Below, one piece after another: positions 45,224 to 50,037 of a stretch of DNA of 50,037 bases. The position numbers and the translations under genes were made by a program. Under the pieces are notes generated by a model. That model did no database searches and had not been told where the DNA came from. It saw only the letters and a list, made by a program, of their open reading frames with translations. Source of the stretch: Paramacrobiotus metropolitanus (taxonomy: Eukaryota > Tardigrada > Eutardigrada > Parachela > Macrobiotidae); the NCBI RefSeq assembly GCF_019649055.1, contig NW_026570546.1:1-50037 (forward strand). The letters run 5' to 3'. The first letter of the stretch is position 1. Each line of letters opens with the position of its first letter.

Positions 45224-47274
45224 ATGTTGCGTGTAGGACATGAAGATATCAACGTTGTGGACCCCGATAACGCCCTGCTGAACGGCCGCGTTGTGGGCTT
45301 GGCGGACAACGGGCTGTACATCGATTTGCTGTCTGCCAACCGCCGCCGTGATTTCGTGCCCTTCGACCGCGTTATCCTAACGGATCCATTCAGAACACTG
45401 GATGCTCCCTATCACAAATGGCCGGAGGGTGCGTGCAAGACCGTTCCGGTGGAAGTTCTGCGCCACGACGATCGCAGCGGTGTGTGGCGCTGGTGGCCCG
45501 CGGAAATGCTGAACTCGCACCCTAAACCAGCATTGGGCGTCGTCCAGGGACGGGACGACAACGGCGCCACCTGGACGGACATTTTTCCGTTGCGCCGCGT
45601 GCGCTCGCCGGTGCTGAACGGCTGGGGACAAAGTTGCCAACTACCGGAGGCGGCGAACACGACGGCGCTGCCTCGGTGCCTTCAACCGGGCGATCTGGAG
45701 ATGGATCGTGTGCCGCTACCGGCCGGGTGTCTTGCGGCGTCCACAGCTCAGCTGTGGCAGGCGGTGGAGGAGCTGCGTTGGACGAACGAGCGGGCCGTCG
45801 GCATGGACATCGCGGATGGAGAGCTGCAGTGTGTTGTGCACCGCGTCACGGTGGACTATGCTGAATATGAGCAGTACTTCCTAGGCTGCATTCCCTACCA
45901 GTACTATAAGGACCACCGCTATCGGGTTCGTCTGGCTACTCATTTCCTCATCTCACCTGAACATGCCACGCTGTTTTAGCTGGTGTGTCTAACTTATTGA
46001 TTTAATTTGTACAGAAAGAGCATAAATCGTTGGAGACGGCCCTGAGTCCGCTGCTCCGTCGTCTCACGAGGATTCTGCGTCGACCGTCGCCGCATGTGGA
46101 ACGGGAGACCCCGGATGCTTGGCGTGCCGTGACGGCGGACAGTTGGCAGCAGGTCTTCGCCTGTCTCGACACGCTGACACAGAATAAGCTGCGCGCGGTG
46201 TGCTCAGCGTGGAACGCCATCCTGGATGCCCCGGTTTTAACGGCCAACATCGTCATCCAGACGAGCACGGCCACTCGGGAACCGCTCATGCCTATCTGCT
46301 ATTACCATTTGGTGGCCCCCCTCTTTAAATGCCTGCGAACCTCCACCCAGCGTCTCATCCTCTACAACCTCAACGGACGTGATTTCTCCACCGTGGTGGA
46401 CATGCTGCACAACACGGCGCAGACCCATCCCGGAATCCATCTCCTGTCGCTGTATGTCGTCGGTGGCACGGACTTCCTCCCGGCACTGGGCCGTCTCGAT
46501 TTCCTGCCCAACATGTTTTCCAATGGGGACCGCTGCACGGTACACGATTTGGACTACCAGGGACGTCCATATCGTGCAGCCATGCAGGACTTTATCAGCG
46601 TACTACAGAGTGTACCCTGTGCAACGCTGCATCTGGCGGGGTGCAAGGTGGGCTTGTGGTACAGCGTGTATCTCGCGGCTCCGAATGTCACGCACCAGAA
46701 CTTCCCGCTGCCAGTGACCCGTCTGTTGCTGGGCGGGGACCGGGCGTCCGTCCTGTGGGAGGCGATGGAGAAAGCGCTGCCGGTGCCTAGCGAGGACGAG
46801 CTGCGGGCCTTGGCCGAATGGTTGGCGGGGATCCCTGAAGGGAAGATGAGGAAGTTTTATCATGGGGCTGTGTGCAGAGTAAGTGCTGCATCTGAAAATC
46901 ATGGCGGTTTTCCTTCACACACGATTGCCACACCGACGTTTCTAAAGGTTTGGTCAGTTCGCGTAAACGGTTTCTCCAACCGATCTCCACACATTACGTC
47001 TTATACGAAGTATACAATTTGAATTCGTTCACGATCATTCAGTCTTCAACAATCGGTCGGCATTCTGCTTGTTGGACAGGCATTGTGCGCTACCCAGTCG
47101 ATGGATCCGCGTCCCTCCGCGCACTACCACGGAAAGCGCTGGTGCCTGGACGGGCTGCAGGAGCTGCGCTTGGACCAGCTGTCGCGTACCGCCCTGCGCT
47201 TCCTCCTCATTCTGCCGGAATTTTTGCGTCGAATTAGCGACAAACTCTCACTGGAGTACCGGAAGCAACTGTGA
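45224..47274 (+). CDS. Intact F-box protein with FMRP-like tandem Tudor/Agenet N-terminus (copy E)
   Basis: Exons 45224-45925, 46015-46878 and 47080-47274, all phase 0, give 586 residues with no lesion. Residues about 10-125 show two Tudor/Agenet-like halves: first NGRVVGLADNGLYIDL...DFVPFDRVIL, second VPVEVL...WRWWPAEML...TWTDIFPLRRVR. This is the spacing and key pattern of the FMRP/FXR tandem Tudor region (recognition by eye). A linker with PLPAGCLAASTAQLWQAVEE follows. The second exon opens with an F-box (DSWQQVFACLDTLTQ; KLRAVCSAWNAIL) and continues as an LRR-like region (TLHLAGC; LPVTRLLLGG). The third exon holds QSMDPRPSAHYHGKRWC. F-box proteins recruit substrates to SCF ubiquitin ligases through Skp1; Tudor-type modules bind methylated ligands. 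A role in degrading a methyl-marked or RNA-bound protein is inference. ATG context and downstream ATTAAA are plausible. Confidence 0.85.
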
Positions 47275-48149
47275 GCTGACGGCTTTGTGCCTCGTCCCAC
47301 TGCATTTCCGTCTTCCCTGGTGGAGCGTTGGGAGTATACAATATGCGAAATTATTGTTTTTTCGTTGGGAAGTAGTTTCAAGATGGTTTATTTGGTGGTT
47401 CTCCTCTAATGATTGCGTTGCTGTAGGTTATTTCTGTGTAGCGTAGTTTGCGTAACGGGTGACTCCTGTCATTTGGGTTTCATGGACTGATTATTTGCTT
47501 CTTTTGCCAGTATTACTTTGGTTGTACATTAATTAAAGATTCGAGAACTGAACAGACGTCGGGTGCTATGTGCGTTCTGTTGATATTAAATTTTCCGTTT
47601 TATAAACACTGCAGCTGACTAATCGTTACTAGTAAGTATCGCTGCTGTAAAGAACAACAGAACTTGAAGAGGTCGATTTGCGCCATACAAGTAAAGTAAA
47701 CGAGCCAAACATGTTGTTTAGAGCGCGTACTTTTACCGGAAAGATATTTTTTCAATGGATGTTTTACTGGAGAAACGATATACCTTTGCACCGACGAACA
47801 AAATTTCTAGCTTCACGGAAAGCGGTACAAGTCGCCGCAAAGGAGAACAAGAAATCATTGACTTCCAATTGGTACGTTACAGCACCGTATTCCACACATT
47901 TTCATTTCGGGATGCGTTTCCATCAAACCGAACGTAGAAGAAAATGCAGAGCAGAAGTTTTATCAAATGTTCTTCCAAAGCCGAATAAAAATCCAGAAAA
48001 GTAGCGAAACCTTAGGAGCACAACATATAGAGATGAAGGACATAAATGATAACGAGACTACAGCATCAGCGAGATAAAGCAGATTATATGAGCCACTAAA
48101 TTCCTTAACGAAACACTAGTTGCTGACCAAATCATGATGCTCACGCAGA
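47275..48149. other. Stretch without a recognised gene
   Basis: Includes the 3' flank of copy E, with the segment 47572-47620 that is shared with the flank of copy B. The frames at 47678-48004 have no recognised domain. Confidence 0.5.
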
Positions 48150-49690
48150 TTAGTGTCCTAACGCCAAAACAGACACGGAGCAGTGCCGTGCAGACCCTTC
48201 CGAAGGAATCCAATGCAATTCCACCATCAGCTCACGCAGTTGATCGAGCAACTGCCGACCGATGCGCGACAACTTCTCCAGCTGAACATCTTCTAAGCCG
48301 TCCACGCACCACTTCTTCTCGCGGTAGTGCGACGAAGGACGCGGATCGGCTGACTGCAGCGCGCACAGCGCCTGCAAAAAGAGTTTTTACAGTCTGAGCA
48401 GAACGAAGGATAAACTCTCAATAGTACCGTGCGGAGAGTGCCTCCAGCTTTTCTTCGTGACGCAAATCCCCGTCCACTTTGAAGCGCTGGAAGAGTGTGT
48501 GGACGTCCTGATCGCTCGGTACCGACAGCGCCGCCTCCATCGCTTCCCATAATGCACAGCCGAAATTACCATCCAGGGGCAGTCGCGTGCTGTGGATGCG
48601 GATTTCCGCTTTCTTTCGATTAATATTCCAGTTCAACGGATCTGTGTCAAAGTCACAGGCCAACGCCGCCACCGAGTTCGGTCCGATGTGGAGTGTATCG
48701 CAGGGTAGACGGCGACACACGGAGACGAAATTCTTCATCGAATGAAAGCCCCATTCCGGATCTTCGTACACAGGAGAAGACTTGTGTTGACCGCAAACAA
48801 CATTATTGCCAGTAACAGCGCGACAGATGAGTAGATTCAATCGGACGCTGTGCAGATGAATGGAACGCAGTCGGACGCCGGGGAGAAGGGTCGCAACCAG
48901 AAAGACCTTGTTGAACACCCTCACGACGAAGTAAGTGTCGCACATCCCGTTCTCGAAAGATGTTAGGATCAGGCGTTGTGTAGTGGAACGTAGGCAATGG
49001 TTGACCGTCTGCAAGCCTAAGTACCCTTCGGCAAATCCGTAATTTCGCCTTCGAATGACGATAGTGGAGCGCAGCGTAGGCCCTTCCAGGATTCGGTTCC
49101 ACATGGCGCACACATTTCGCAGCTGCGTCTGCTTTACAGTGTCCAGCTGGGAAAACACCCCCTGCAACAACTCCGCTGGCAGCCCCATCACCATGTCGTC
49201 AGCCGTTGCCGGATCGCGGTCAAGCAGGTACTTGATTTTGCGGAGCACTTGATCACGGAGGTACTCAAGAAAACCCTGCAGCAGAAACATCCACAAAGAC
49301 CTGAACATTGGCGAGTACAGGAACGAGTTGATCCTTACCGGCAATTCAGCCGTTTGTGTTTCGACCAGCTTGCAAACGCCTTCCAACTTTCCCTCCACGA
49401 GACTGACCACAGAGAAGTGCCTGCAGTAAGGATGCAGCAAGGAGCCGTTCAGTCGCTTGATGAGCGCCTGGGTGTCTTTTGCGTACAGACAGCAAAATTC
49501 TTGGCCAAGATTCACACTGAGCATGATAAGGGTCTCTGGGGCAACGGAATTGCGGAGGGCGGCGTTTTCATTGCGATGCGCAACTAGACGAGTGCGACGA
49601 GTGGGAACGAGGGCGGTACGACGCGCGATTCCGTTGGTGCGGTCTATTCCGTTGCGTGCGTTTTGCCCGTTTGGGCACGCGAAATGTGAA
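48150..49690 (-). pseudogene. F-box family copy G, closest to copy D, one-base deletion
   Basis: The main exon is open from about 49690 to 48428 and the last exon is 48371-48150, separated by a 56-bp intron of the same size and position as in copy D. The F-box is intact (MGLPAELLQGVFSQLDTVKQ; RNVCAMWNRIL), as is CRRLPCDTLHIGPNSVAAL, and the codon that is TAG in copy D is CAG here. Near 48430-48440 one base is missing relative to D (CACTC-TCCGCACG against CACTCCTCTGCACG), so the splice to the last exon falls out of frame. The last exon itself is open (LCALQSADPRPSSHYREKKW). The first Tudor-like half is not visible. The lesion could be a sequencing error. Confidence 0.75.
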
Positions 49691-49818
49691 GCAGAATTCC
49701 GTCGTCAATCAATTGCCTAACGTAATCCAACGCGCACTGGAGAGTCTCCGTTAAAACCAAAGCACACGCGTCAGAAGCCCAATAAGTACGAGCGACAATA
49801 TACAAAAAGATAAATTAA

Positions 49819-50037
49819 TTAGGCTGTTGGTTTTCTGTACAAACTGTCCAAAGAAAAATCTAGGAAATTCCATCTGCTGTGATCGTAATTCGTCGTTCTG
49901 CAGAAAGTGCTCAAAATGTGCCCGTACAACTGGTTCACTACAATAACCTGATTTCCCTGGCGGGGCTGTTTGTATGGTTGCAGCGGAGTTGGTTTTTTAG
50001 CGGATGCACTTTGTACGGTGTGCAACTGACCAATCAT
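49819..50037 (-). other. Open frame running off the window edge
   Basis: 72 codons are open on the minus strand to the last base, ending RWNFLDFSLDSLYRKPTA. No family recognised. It might be the end of an exon that starts outside the window, or chance. Confidence 0.2.

Noticed and set aside
1-50037. CRISPR arrays, bacterial operons, rRNA genes
   Set aside because: No regular short repeat-spacer array, no operon-like gene packing, and no rRNA-like conserved stretches; introns and poly(A) signals show a eukaryote.

Overview
The window looks like nuclear DNA of a small invertebrate animal. Genes are split by short GT-AG introns (56 to about 450 bp), AATAAA signals follow several 3' ends, and the families are animal ones: astacin proteases, F-box proteins, a multi-pass membrane protein and LINE-type reverse transcriptase remnants. 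A compact ecdysozoan such as a tardigrade would fit, but I cannot prove the taxon from sequence alone.

Layout. 0-2.4 kb: no host gene, a hairpin, and the 3' end of a decayed LINE. 2.76-6.26 kb (+): an astacin metalloprotease fused to two leucine-rich-repeat/LRRCT modules. 6.785-15.947 kb: a 9.16-kb mobile element with 105-bp terminal inverted repeats (TIRs) and a 6-bp target duplication. It carries a C48/Ulp1-like protease plus PHD-finger gene on the minus strand and nested smaller elements. 16.63-18.10 kb (+): a second astacin/LRR paralogue that has lost its catalytic residues. 18.46-22.5 kb: a divergent pair of F-box family copies. 23.28-24.6 kb: LINE copy 2. 25.02-25.65 kb: a hairpin minisatellite. 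25.65-31.7 kb: gene-poor, with two small inverted-repeat elements. 31.7-35.9 kb: a second divergent F-box pair. 36.6-39.4 kb (-): a multi-exon, multi-membrane-span gene. 41.4-42.8 kb: LINE copy 3, split by a hAT-type miniature element (MITE). 42.9-47.3 kb: a third divergent F-box pair, containing the only clearly intact member. 48.15-49.7 kb (-): a seventh F-box copy.

Themes. (1) The F-box family joins an N-terminal region that resembles the FMRP-type tandem Tudor/Agenet module to an F-box and an LRR-like C-terminus. It exists here as three head-to-head pairs plus one single. One copy is intact; the other six carry one to several disabling changes or missing parts. (2) Two tandem astacin/LRR genes, one with an intact zinc site and one apparently a pseudoprotease, are separated by the 9-kb mobile element. 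(3) The mobile layer is rich and well resolved: several insertions have exact target duplications, and two of them restore the interrupted host sequence precisely when removed in thought. All exon models were built by hand from splice motifs and reading phase. Family names come from motif recognition, not from searches.
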